57,213 nucleotides of DNA from Marinilabilia sp. (lineage in GTDB: Bacteria > Bacteroidota > Bacteroidia > Bacteroidales > Marinilabiliaceae). A model generated the notes under the pieces. The model was not told where the DNA came from. It saw only the letters and a list, made by a program, of their open reading frames with translations, and ran no database searches. The stretch is taken from NCBI RefSeq assembly GCF_016278715.1, contig NZ_JADQBH010000045.1:1-57213 (forward strand). Direction: 5' to 3'. Of the stretch, positions 8,903 to 16,236 are shown piece by piece. Both the position numbers and the translations under genes were made by a program. Positions within the stretch are counted from its first letter, which is position 1. Every line of letters begins with the position of its first letter.

Positions 8903-8944
8903 AGAGCTGCCAGCTACCAGCTATGAGCCATCAGCTAAGGGCTA
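8903..8944. repeat. Degenerate short tandem repeat built on agct
   Basis: About four imperfect copies of a roughly 9-nt unit (agctgcc, agctacc, agctatgagcc, atcagctaagg). It is intergenic, between the convergent serpin and SDR genes. Confidence 0.45.
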
Positions 8945-8957
8945 ATACCTACGGCAC

Positions 8958-9713
8958 CTATTCCCTATGGTTATACACCGCGCTGGCCTGAGCTGTGGGC
9001 ATCAGTAGCATATCGTTGACATTAACATGCGCCGGGCGGGTAATCATGAACTCCACTGCATCGGCCACGTCTTCCGCGTAGAGTGGCGTAATTCCGTCAT
9101 AAACTTTGTCTGCCTTTTCTTTGTCGCCATGGTAGCGCACCATCGAGAATTCCGTTTCCACCATACCGGGTGATATGGACGACACCTTAATATTGTGTGG
9201 TAACAGGTCAATGCGCATTCCCTTGGTGATGGCGTGCACGGCATGTTTCGAAGCACAATAAACATTTCCGTTGGCATAGACTTCCGAACCCGCAATGGAA
9301 CTCACATTTATGATGTGGCCTTTTTTTCGCTTTATCATTCCGGGCATTACAGCTTTGCTAACCGCCAGCAATCCTTTAACGTTGGTGTCAATCATCTGCT
9401 CCCAGTCCATCCAGTCTCCATCCTGAATGGGATCGGCCCCTGCGGCCAGTCCGGCATTGTTTATCAGAATATCTGGTGATTTCCATTCTTCCGGTAAAGA
9501 CAAAATGGCATTCTCCACCGCTTCTTTGTGACGAACATCAAACACGAGTGTTTTTACTTCTACGTTATTGTTACTCAGCTTTTGTGCCAGTTCATTTAGT
9601 CGGTTTTCTCTTCTTCCGGTAATAATGAGATTGTATCCGTTTCTTGCCAGCATAGCAGCACAGGCTTTCCCGATTCCTGAGGTGGCACCGGTTACCAAAG
9701 CAATCTTATTCAT
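8958..9713 (-). CDS. Short-chain dehydrogenase, YdfG-like (3-hydroxy acid / serine dehydrogenase type)
   Basis: A 251-aa classical SDR counted from the ATG at 9713; an in-frame TTG 12 nt upstream is less likely. The NAD(P)-binding motif TGATSGIG lies at residues about 8-15. NNAG follows near residue 87. The catalytic Ser is in SSIAGS and the Tyr-Lys pair in YCASK. The run of ITGRRENRLNEL, LPEEW, LINNAGLA, MIDTNVKGLL and PAHVNVNDMLLMPTAQ matches E. coli YdfG as I recall it. YdfG oxidises L-allo-threonine and serine and reduces malonic semialdehyde with NADP. The Arg pair in GRRENR after the second strand favours NADPH. Confidence 0.88.
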   Translation of the reverse strand: MNKIALVTGATSGIGKACAAMLARNGYNLIITGRRENRLNELAQKLSNNNVEVKTLVFDVRHKEAVENAILSLPEEWKSPDILINNAGLAAGADPIQDGDWMDWEQMIDTNVKGLLAVSKAVMPGMIKRKKGHIINVSSIAGSEVYANGNVYCASKHAVHAITKGMRIDLLPHNIKVSSISPGMVETEFSMVRYHGDKEKADKVYDGITPLYAEDVADAVEFMITRPAHVNVNDMLLMPTAQASAVYNHRE

Positions 9714-9986
9714 AATATTGTCCAATTTGTTTTGTGGTTATTTTTTTCTATTTTCAATGTCAAATATATCAAAAATCAGAGTAATTTCGGGTGGTTTCGA
9801 TAATCGTGTAAAAGAGGTGTTTTTTTGAATACCTTTGAGTCTTTAATGAATCTGAAGCATGTGGTCTCCTCGAATGCTAACATGATTTGTTTTTTTACGA
9901 ATAAAAACCGGGGCTCACTATTATTTTTGAATGTTTTGCTAACTTTAACAGTCCCAACCCTCAATAATCTGAAAAATTGTATTTCT

Positions 9987-12218
9987 ATGAACCATAAAGA
10001 CCTATCTACAATTGCCGATGCGGAGTTGTTGAATATGACTTCTGAAGAATTCGAAAAAATCGAATCCATTCTCGGACGACTCCCCAATAAACTGGAATTG
10101 GAACTCTTTTCCATCCTCTGGTCCGAACATGCCAGCTATAAAAACTCAAGGAAATGGCTGGAGTTATTACCTACTAAAAGTAAAAATGTATTGGTGGAAG
10201 CGGGGCAGGAAAGCGCCGGAGTGGTGGATATTGGAGATGGTCAGGTCGCTGTTTTTAAACTCGAGTCGCATAATCATCCTTGTGCCGTTCAACCTCGTTT
10301 GGGGGCATCAACCGGAATGCGTGTTGTTAACCGGGATATTTTTTCTATGGGTGCCAAACCTATTGCCCTGTTAAATTCTTTGCGTTTTGGTAAGTCTGAT
10401 CGCGATACTGCGCGGTGGCTCTTTGATGAGGTGGTAAATGGTATTGCTGATTTTGAGAAAGGATTTGGAACGCCTGTGATTGGAGGAGAAGTGTTTTTCT
10501 GCGAAGCGTTTAACACCAATCCTATTGTCAACACCATGTCGATTGGTATTGCAAACAAAGGGGGGCTGGTATCGGCTGTTGCCAAAGGAAACGGGAATCT
10601 GGTGGCAGTGATTGGTGTTCCTACCGGTCGTGATGGCATAGATAGTGACGCTTTTGTGGCCGATAAAATTTCAGATAAGGAGACGAAGAGTATTTCTTTG
10701 GAACAAATGCGGGATATTGAATCGGAAAAACACCTTTACAAGGTTTTACGAAAGCTGATTGATGATAAACTGGTGATTGGTGTTCAGACCATTGGGGCTC
10801 AGGGGATCGTTGGGGCGCTTACTGAAATGGCAGCTCGAGGAAACAGTGGTGTTGAGTTTAATGCCGATCTGGTGCCTATGCGCGAAAAGGATATGACTCT
10901 TCGTGAAATCCTGATTTCCGAAACATGGGGCAGGATGTTGATTTGTATAACCCCCGAAAATGAAGAGAAAATCAGGAAGATTGTGGAGGAAGGGAAACTG
11001 ACCATGGGAATCGTGGGGAATGTGAACGATAGCCAGTTATTGAAGTGCGGAATCAACGGGACTTCTGAAATCGAATTTCCTGTGAAATATTTGGGGTTGG
11101 CCGAAATGGGCCCGGTTTATGAGCGTGAAACAGCGACGGAAAGAAAGTTTCCTGAATCCATTAAAGTGGATGACCTCCCTGAACCGGATCATTATCCTGC
11201 CGCCGTGGAAAGTATGATGAAGTCGCTTAACGTTACTTCTAAGAAATGGCTGACACGCAAGTTTTCTAAAACTTTGCGTAAAGAATCCACAAGCACCAAG
11301 TTCCCGTCCGATGCAGGAATTATTGAATTGGGAAGTAATGATAAAGCTTTGTTGGCAACTGTAGATAGCAACCCCTCTTATTTTACTTCCGATCCCTACA
11401 ATGGTGCTCGTATTTCCGTGGCAGAGGCTATGCGAAACATTGTGTGTGGCGGAGGTGTTCCTTTGGCTGTTTCCGATTGTCTGAATTTTGGAAACCCTTA
11501 CGACCCTGAAGCCTATGCCGATTTCGTGGATTCAGTGAAAGGTATTGCTGATGCCTGTAAATTTTTCGACATCCCGGTAGTTAGTGGAAATGTCAGCTTC
11601 TACAATCAGCGTTCTGTAGAAGGGCAAATTATTCCGGTTATCCCTTCTCCTGTTATAGGTATGGTGGGAGTGCTCAAGGATGTGAATAAGCATACAACCT
11701 TGTCCTTTAAGCATAAGGGGGATATGATTTTCCTTGTTGGGCGTTCACGCGACGATATAAATGGTTCTGAGTATCTCAGGGCAGTACATGGAGTGGATGT
11801 TTCTTTACCACCCTATTTCAGTCTGGAAGAAGAGAAAAAACTCCAGGCTATTATTAGCGATCTGGTTGATCATCAACTGGCCAGGTCTGTTCACGATATC
11901 TCCAATGGCGGACTTTTCTTCACTCTTCTGGAATCCGGAATTCCTCTCAACTATGGGTTCGACATAACTTCTGATGCTGAAGTACGTCGAGATGCCTTCC
12001 TTTTTGGAGAGTCACAGGGGCGTGTGATAGTTTCGGTATCTCCTGAGAAACAAGACGACTTTGTGGACTTTATGATGGGAAAAGATATGCCGTTTTCTAT
12101 TCTGGGCCATGTAACAAGAGGTGAAATCAGGGTAGATGATGAATCCTACGGTTTTGTGGAGGAGATAAAAGCCAAGTTCGAGAACCGGCTGAAATGGTGG
12201 GCCGAAGGAAAGGTATAA
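9987..12218 (+). CDS. purL: Phosphoribosylformylglycinamidine synthase, short-form PurL
   Basis: A 743-aa FGAM synthase subunit II in purine biosynthesis; it makes FGAM from FGAR, ATP and ammonia from PurQ. The ATG at 9987 is preferred because the family begins near here (EEFEKIESILGRLPNKLELELFSILWSEHASYKNSRKWL region). The frame from a TTG at 9825 adds a spurious tail. Typical features are SWSEH-like SILWSEHASYKNS, ESHNHP, GAKPIALLNSLRFG, and a second AIRS-like half with NPYNGA-like DPYNGARISVAEA. The length matches the small B. subtilis form, so separate purQ and purS genes should exist; neither is in the window. Many Bacteroidota carry the large fused PurL of about 1200 aa, so this form is notable. 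Confidence 0.92.
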   Translation: MNHKDLSTIADAELLNMTSEEFEKIESILGRLPNKLELELFSILWSEHASYKNSRKWLELLPTKSKNVLVEAGQESAGVVDIGDGQVAVFKLESHNHPCAVQPRLGASTGMRVVNRDIFSMGAKPIALLNSLRFGKSDRDTARWLFDEVVNGIADFEKGFGTPVIGGEVFFCEAFNTNPIVNTMSIGIANKGGLVSAVAKGNGNLVAVIGVPTGRDGIDSDAFVADKISDKETKSISLEQMRDIESEKHLYKVLRKLIDDKLVIGVQTIGAQGIVGALTEMAARGNSGVEFNADLVPMREKDMTLREILISETWGRMLICITPENEEKIRKIVEEGKLTMGIVGNVNDSQLLKCGINGTSEIEFPVKYLGLAEMGPVYERETATERKFPESIKVDDLPEPDHYPAAVESMMKSLNVTSKKWLTRKFSKTLRKESTSTKFPSDAGIIELGSNDKALLATVDSNPSYFTSDPYNGARISVAEAMRNIVCGGGVPLAVSDCLNFGNPYDPEAYADFVDSVKGIADACKFFDIPVVSGNVSFYNQRSVEGQIIPVIPSPVIGMVGVLKDVNKHTTLSFKHKGDMIFLVGRSRDDINGSEYLRAVHGVDVSLPPYFSLEEEKKLQAIISDLVDHQLARSVHDISNGGLFFTLLESGIPLNYGFDITSDAEVRRDAFLFGESQGRVIVSVSPEKQDDFVDFMMGKDMPFSILGHVTRGEIRVDDESYGFVEEIKAKFENRLKWWAEGKV

Positions 12219-12325
12219 AAAAAACTAGGAGGTTACTGGAAGGGACTATTGATTTTTTATTTAGGAAGATTGCTGTTGATTTGTTTTTCGCAGCACTCTT
12301 CCTATTCTAGTTTCAAAAAGGTTTG

Positions 12326-12333
12326 TATTTTTG
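12326..12333 (+). promoter_or_regulatory. Possible -7 box (TATTTTTG) for menG
   Basis: TATTTTTG fits TAnnTTTG and lies 19 nt before the menG ATG. The -33 TTTG is not evident, so confidence is low. Confidence 0.35.
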
Positions 12334-12352
12334 GCCTCATATAATTTACAGA

Positions 12353-13075
12353 ATGATAAAACCATATAAAAACTTGGAAAGCAGTAAAAAAGAGCAGGTT
12401 CGATCCATGTTCGATCGGATAGCGCCTCGTTACGACTTGCTCAATCGGCTGCTTTCATTTGGAATTGATAGAATCTGGCGAAAAAATGTGGTGAAATTGC
12501 TCAAAGACCTGAAAGCTCCTCTTATTTTGGATGTGGCCACAGGGACAGGTGATTTGGCTGTGGAGATTTGTAAAATAAATCCAGTGGAAGTCTATGGGAT
12601 CGATTTATCTCCTCAGATGCTTGAGGTAGCCCGAAAGAAAGTTCTGCAAAAAAGACTCCACATGACCATTCAGTTGAAAGAAGCCGATTCTGAGAATCTG
12701 CCTTTCGATGACAATTTTTTTGATGCGGTAACGGTGGCATTCGGGGTGCGAAATTTTGAGAATCTGGGCAAGGGGCTTGCTGAGATGCAAAGGGTGATGC
12801 GTCCGGGTGGAAAACTGATTGTGTTGGAGTTTTCCAAACCTCATAGTTTCCCGTTTAAGCAATTGTATCATTTCTATTTTACCCGTATATTGCCATGGTG
12901 GGGCGGGATGATTTCGAATGATAAGGATGCCTATAAATATTTGCCGGCATCTGTACTTCAATTTCCCGAAGGTACCGGGTTTGAAAATGAGCTTCGCGCG
13001 GCAGGTCTGGAACCTGAGAAATCGATTCCCCAAACTTTTGGAATAGCGACCATTTATGTGTCTGTCAAAAAGTAA
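12353..13075 (+). CDS. menG: Demethylmenaquinone methyltransferase (MenG/UbiE)
   Basis: A 240-aa class I SAM methyltransferase. The UbiE/MenG signature VRSMFDRIAPRYDLLNRLLSFG (residues about 17-38) is complete. The SAM-binding motif LDVATGTGDLA follows (about 60-70), then AVTVAFGVRNFENLGKGLAEM and GGKLIVLEFSKP, the family's second signature. It adds the last methyl group of menaquinone at the membrane. The start is the ATG at 12353; an in-frame TTG 30 nt upstream would lengthen the end beyond the family norm. Its 3' end overlaps porT by 20 nt, suggesting translational coupling. Menaquinone points to quinone-linked respiration alongside fermentation. Confidence 0.95.
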   Translation: MIKPYKNLESSKKEQVRSMFDRIAPRYDLLNRLLSFGIDRIWRKNVVKLLKDLKAPLILDVATGTGDLAVEICKINPVEVYGIDLSPQMLEVARKKVLQKRLHMTIQLKEADSENLPFDDNFFDAVTVAFGVRNFENLGKGLAEMQRVMRPGGKLIVLEFSKPHSFPFKQLYHFYFTRILPWWGGMISNDKDAYKYLPASVLQFPEGTGFENELRAAGLEPEKSIPQTFGIATIYVSVKK

Positions 13076-13835
13076 AAGCAATAATCTGCATGTTTTTTCC
13101 GTTAGGCTGAAAAATAATTTGCTCTTGCGACTGTTCGTGCTATTTGTTTGTTTATTGGTCTTTCAGGCCCCTTCTTTTTCTCAGATGGAGAAGAAAAAGA
13201 AGGTGCCCAATTTGCCTGCCTTTGACTATAAACCATTGCATTTTGGGTTCCTGATAGGCCTGAATTCCATGGACTTTAAAGTTCGCCACAAATTGCCGGC
13301 AGATCGCCCGGACGGATTGGAAAATCGCTACGCGGAGGTGGTCAGTTTGAATCCCGGGGTAAATATCGGTATTGTTTCCAGTTTGCGTTTGAACAAAAAT
13401 CTGAATCTACGTTTTTTGCCCGGAATCAGTTTCGGGCAGCGCGATTTGCTTTACATCCAGGACGGAGAACAGGATCAGGCACCTTTGGAGATTAAATCTA
13501 CTTTTCTGGAGTTTCCGTTGTTGATTAAATTCAGCGGCGATCGGATGACCAATTTTAAACCCTATTTGATTGGTGGTATTAACCCTCGTATCGATTTGGC
13601 CAAAACCGAAAACGACGGACTCAGCCTCAAATCCAACGATTTGTATCTGGAATTGGGAACCGGCGTGGATATGTATTTGAACTATTTCAGGTTGTCCACT
13701 GAGATTAAAATTTCTGTAGGTCTTAGGAATGTGCTGAATCCCGGAGGAACCGGAGAACCTGAGGATGTTTTCTATACCGATGTGCTTGACAGGCTGTCAT
13801 CGCGTTTGTTTGTTTTTTCTTTTTATTTTGAATAA
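13056..13835 (+). CDS. porT: PorT-like T9SS outer membrane beta-barrel protein
   Basis: A 259-aa protein with a signal peptide (hydrophobic LLLRLFVLFVCLLVFQ, cleavage after PSFSQ near residue 43). The following PNLPAFDYKPLHFGFLIGLNSMDFKV matches the start of PorT, a component of type IX secretion. The rest alternates polar and hydrophobic residues and ends in SRLFVFSFYFE with a terminal aromatic residue, as for an eight-stranded barrel. The start lies inside menG (20-nt overlap) and the stop overlaps the next start (TAATG). The nuclease at the beginning of the window carries a T9SS sorting signal, consistent with an active system. Confidence 0.85.
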   Translation: MCLSKSKSNNLHVFSVRLKNNLLLRLFVLFVCLLVFQAPSFSQMEKKKKVPNLPAFDYKPLHFGFLIGLNSMDFKVRHKLPADRPDGLENRYAEVVSLNPGVNIGIVSSLRLNKNLNLRFLPGISFGQRDLLYIQDGEQDQAPLEIKSTFLEFPLLIKFSGDRMTNFKPYLIGGINPRIDLAKTENDGLSLKSNDLYLELGTGVDMYLNYFRLSTEIKISVGLRNVLNPGGTGEPEDVFYTDVLDRLSSRLFVFSFYFE

Positions 13836-15409
13836 TGAAGCAGGAAGTAGCTTTACGACTTACGCCTGAACAGGCGTCGCAGGAGGAATTCTTTAAAAAT
13901 ATAGCAGCCCGGAAGATGAAATTATCTCCCGGAAAAATTACCGGTTTACGGGTGGTGCGTCGCTCAATTGATGCCCGACAAAGCCAGGTGATGGTGCAGG
14001 TGCACCTGGAGGTGTGGACCGGCGAGCCGATGCCGGCCCATGAACCCGTATCTTTTCACTGGCCCAATGTTGTCAACGCTTCGGAAGTGGTCATTGTCGG
14101 TGCAGGCCCGGGAGGTTTATTCGCCGCATTGAAACTCATAGAACTGGGATTCAAACCCATTGTGATTGAAAGAGGAAAGGAGGTTTCGGAAAGAAAAAAA
14201 GATCTTGCCCTGCTCAACAGAAATGAGCAACTCAATGAAGACTCCAATTATGCCTTTGGTGAGGGAGGTGCCGGAACTTTCTCTGACGGAAAGTTGTACA
14301 CACGCAGTAAAAAGCGGGGTAACTTTCGCAATTTTCTGGAAATCCTCCACTTTCATGGCGCGTCAGACGACGTCCTGATTGACGCACATCCCCACATCGG
14401 CACCGACCGGTTGCCACGGGTTATCCGGAATATAAGGGAGACCATTATTGCAGCCGGAGGTGAGTTCCTTTTCAACTCCAGAGTGGTTGATTTTCTTCTG
14501 CAGGGAGATGAGATTGTGGGAGTGGAAATTGCCGATGGAACAAAAATTACCGGGAAAGCCGTTATTCTGGCTACGGGTCACTCGGCACGCGATATCTATT
14601 GGTTGTTGAATGAGAAGGGCATCGAACTGGAGGCCAAAACATGGGCTATGGGTGTCAGGGTAGAGCATCCGCAGGATCTTATTGATCAGATTCAGTATCA
14701 TTCTCCAGAAGGAAGAGGCAACTATCTTCCTGCTGCGTCTTATAGTTTTTCGCACCAGGTGGGTGAACGAGGCGTTTACTCTTTTTGTATGTGTCCCGGG
14801 GGCTTTATTGTTCCCGCAATGACCAGCGCCGATGAGATGGTGGTTAACGGGATGTCTCCATCCGGCAGGAACTCCCCCTTTGCCAATAGTGGAATGGTGG
14901 TGGAAATCAGACCGGAAGATATACCTGAATATCATCAGTATGGCGCAATGGCGGGCTTGAAATATCAGCAGGATGTGGAACGACTGTGTGCGGTTAATGG
15001 TGGTCAGGGAGTGATTGCTCCTGCTCAGCGCCTGGTGGACTTTGTTGGGAAGCGTCTTTCTTACGATTTGCCCGAATGCTCCTATGTTCCCGGAACGGTG
15101 TCGGCTCCTCTGCACTTTATTTTGCCGGAGCATATTTCCACACGATTGCAGGAAGGGTTTAAATTTTTCGGAAAAAGGGCCCACGGTTATCTGGATGGGG
15201 ATGCCATTGTGTTGGGTGCGGAGTCCAGAACGTCTTCTCCGGTGAGGATTCCCCGGGACAAAGATACTTTCCAGCATATCAGCATTAAAAGATTGTTTCC
15301 TTGTGGAGAAGGAGCGGGATATGCTGGCGGAATAGCATCTTCTGCAATCGACGGCGAGAGATGTGCGGAAGCGGTTGCCCGTCAGCTCAAAGACTTGAGC
15401 CCCTCCTGA
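13835..15409 (+). CDS. FAD-dependent dehydrogenase, COG2509 family
   Basis: A 524-aa flavoprotein. The Rossmann motif VIVGAGPGGLFAALKL (residues about 88-103) binds the FAD ADP moiety, and the acidic end of the second strand is in PIVIERG. FGEGGAGTFSDGKLYTR (about 136-152) is the hallmark of the COG2509 family. A C-terminal block near FFPCGEGAGYAGGI-like FPCGEGAGYAGGIASSAIDG closes the FAD site. The N-terminal 80 residues (LRLTPEQAS..., LRVVRRSIDARQ) form the family's small alpha/beta domain. The substrate is unknown. It starts by overlapping the porT stop and its 3' end overlaps the convergent methyltransferase by 23 bp. Confidence 0.85.
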   Translation: MKQEVALRLTPEQASQEEFFKNIAARKMKLSPGKITGLRVVRRSIDARQSQVMVQVHLEVWTGEPMPAHEPVSFHWPNVVNASEVVIVGAGPGGLFAALKLIELGFKPIVIERGKEVSERKKDLALLNRNEQLNEDSNYAFGEGGAGTFSDGKLYTRSKKRGNFRNFLEILHFHGASDDVLIDAHPHIGTDRLPRVIRNIRETIIAAGGEFLFNSRVVDFLLQGDEIVGVEIADGTKITGKAVILATGHSARDIYWLLNEKGIELEAKTWAMGVRVEHPQDLIDQIQYHSPEGRGNYLPAASYSFSHQVGERGVYSFCMCPGGFIVPAMTSADEMVVNGMSPSGRNSPFANSGMVVEIRPEDIPEYHQYGAMAGLKYQQDVERLCAVNGGQGVIAPAQRLVDFVGKRLSYDLPECSYVPGTVSAPLHFILPEHISTRLQEGFKFFGKRAHGYLDGDAIVLGAESRTSSPVRIPRDKDTFQHISIKRLFPCGEGAGYAGGIASSAIDGERCAEAVARQLKDLSPS

Positions 15410-16145
15410 ATTCGGAGCAGACGATCGCTGCTGCAATTCCCACATTTAAAGACTCCATGCCTCCATCCGAAAATGATGGAACGGTTATTCGTTGGGTTAC
15501 TAATTTTGCTGTTTCAGGACGTATGCCCCTGCCTTCATTACCCATGATTATTAGTCCTGACGAAGGTAAATCCATAGTGTAGATGTTGTTGCCGTCCATG
15601 AAGGTGCCAAAAACCTGCATGTTGAGTTCTGTTACCGATTTCTGACAAAAATCAGGTAAGTCGGTATAAATGATTTTAACGCGGGCTATAGCACCCATAG
15701 ATGCCTGCACCACTTTGGGATTGAAAACATCTGCAGTATCTTCGCTGCAAACGATGGTACGGATGTCAAACCAATCGGCTAGTCGGATGATGGTTCCCAG
15801 GTTGCCGGGATCCTGGATGCCGTCCAGGCAAAGAGATAACTGACTCGAGTGTTGACCGAACCTGAACTTTGGAAATGGCTTTTTGAATACCCCGAGAACA
15901 TTTTGGGGTGTTTTTAGAAAACTCAGTTTTTGAAGTTCCTGAGGAGTAATCACTTCTATAATGGAGTTTGATGCCTCTGGGGATATCTGAGACGCATCGG
16001 TGGTAAAAATTAACTCCGGCTGCATTCTGCTAATCAGTAAATCATTGATTAGCTTTGGGCCCTCGGCAACAAACAGACCATGTTTATCACGATATTTTTT
16101 TTGTGAGAGCGAAGAAATCAATTTTTTTTTTGTATGTCCTACCAT
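15387..16145 (-). CDS. TrmH/SpoU-family RNA 2'-O-methyltransferase
   Basis: A 252-aa SPOUT methyltransferase, probably 23S rRNA-directed. The N-terminal substrate-binding domain (KYRDKHGLFVAEGPKLINDLL, residues about 17-37) is followed by the SPOUT motif 1 region LDGIQDPGNLGTIIRLADWF, motif 2 (IIMGNEGRGI) and motif 3 (ITVPSFSDGGMESLNVGIAAAI) that form the trefoil-knot SAM site. This matches the RlmB/TrmH-like group acting on ribose 2'-OH; the exact nucleotide is unknown. It is convergent with the COG2509 gene (23-bp 3' overlap) and divergent from the BamA-like gene. Confidence 0.9.
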   Translation of the reverse strand: MVGHTKKKLISSLSQKKYRDKHGLFVAEGPKLINDLLISRMQPELIFTTDASQISPEASNSIIEVITPQELQKLSFLKTPQNVLGVFKKPFPKFRFGQHSSQLSLCLDGIQDPGNLGTIIRLADWFDIRTIVCSEDTADVFNPKVVQASMGAIARVKIIYTDLPDFCQKSVTELNMQVFGTFMDGNNIYTMDLPSSGLIIMGNEGRGIRPETAKLVTQRITVPSFSDGGMESLNVGIAAAIVCSEFRRGSSL

Positions 16146-16157
16146 TTTGGCTTTTTC

Positions 16158-16194
16158 TTTGTTTGCAAAAATATAATTATAACCGATATATTTG
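16158..16194 (+). promoter_or_regulatory. Promoter of the BamA-like gene, overlapping a divergent box
   Basis: TTTGTTTG at 16158-16165, a 21-bp spacer and TATATTTG at 16187-16194 fit the Bacteroidota sigma consensus. On the other strand TATTTTTG covers 16165-16172 and could serve the methyltransferase gene, so the two promoters may overlap. Confidence 0.5.
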
Positions 16195-16236
16195 GTTTCT
16201 TTGTATTGTCAGGAAAAATGAATTCCCAATTATATT

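Noticed and set aside
9825-9986. N-terminal extension of PurL from TTG
   Set aside because: The added 54 residues are unlike PurL; the ATG at 9987 matches family length.
14363-15445. 360-codon reverse frame opposite the COG2509 gene
   Set aside because: It lies fully antisense to a gene with clear FAD motifs and has His/Asn-rich shadow composition.
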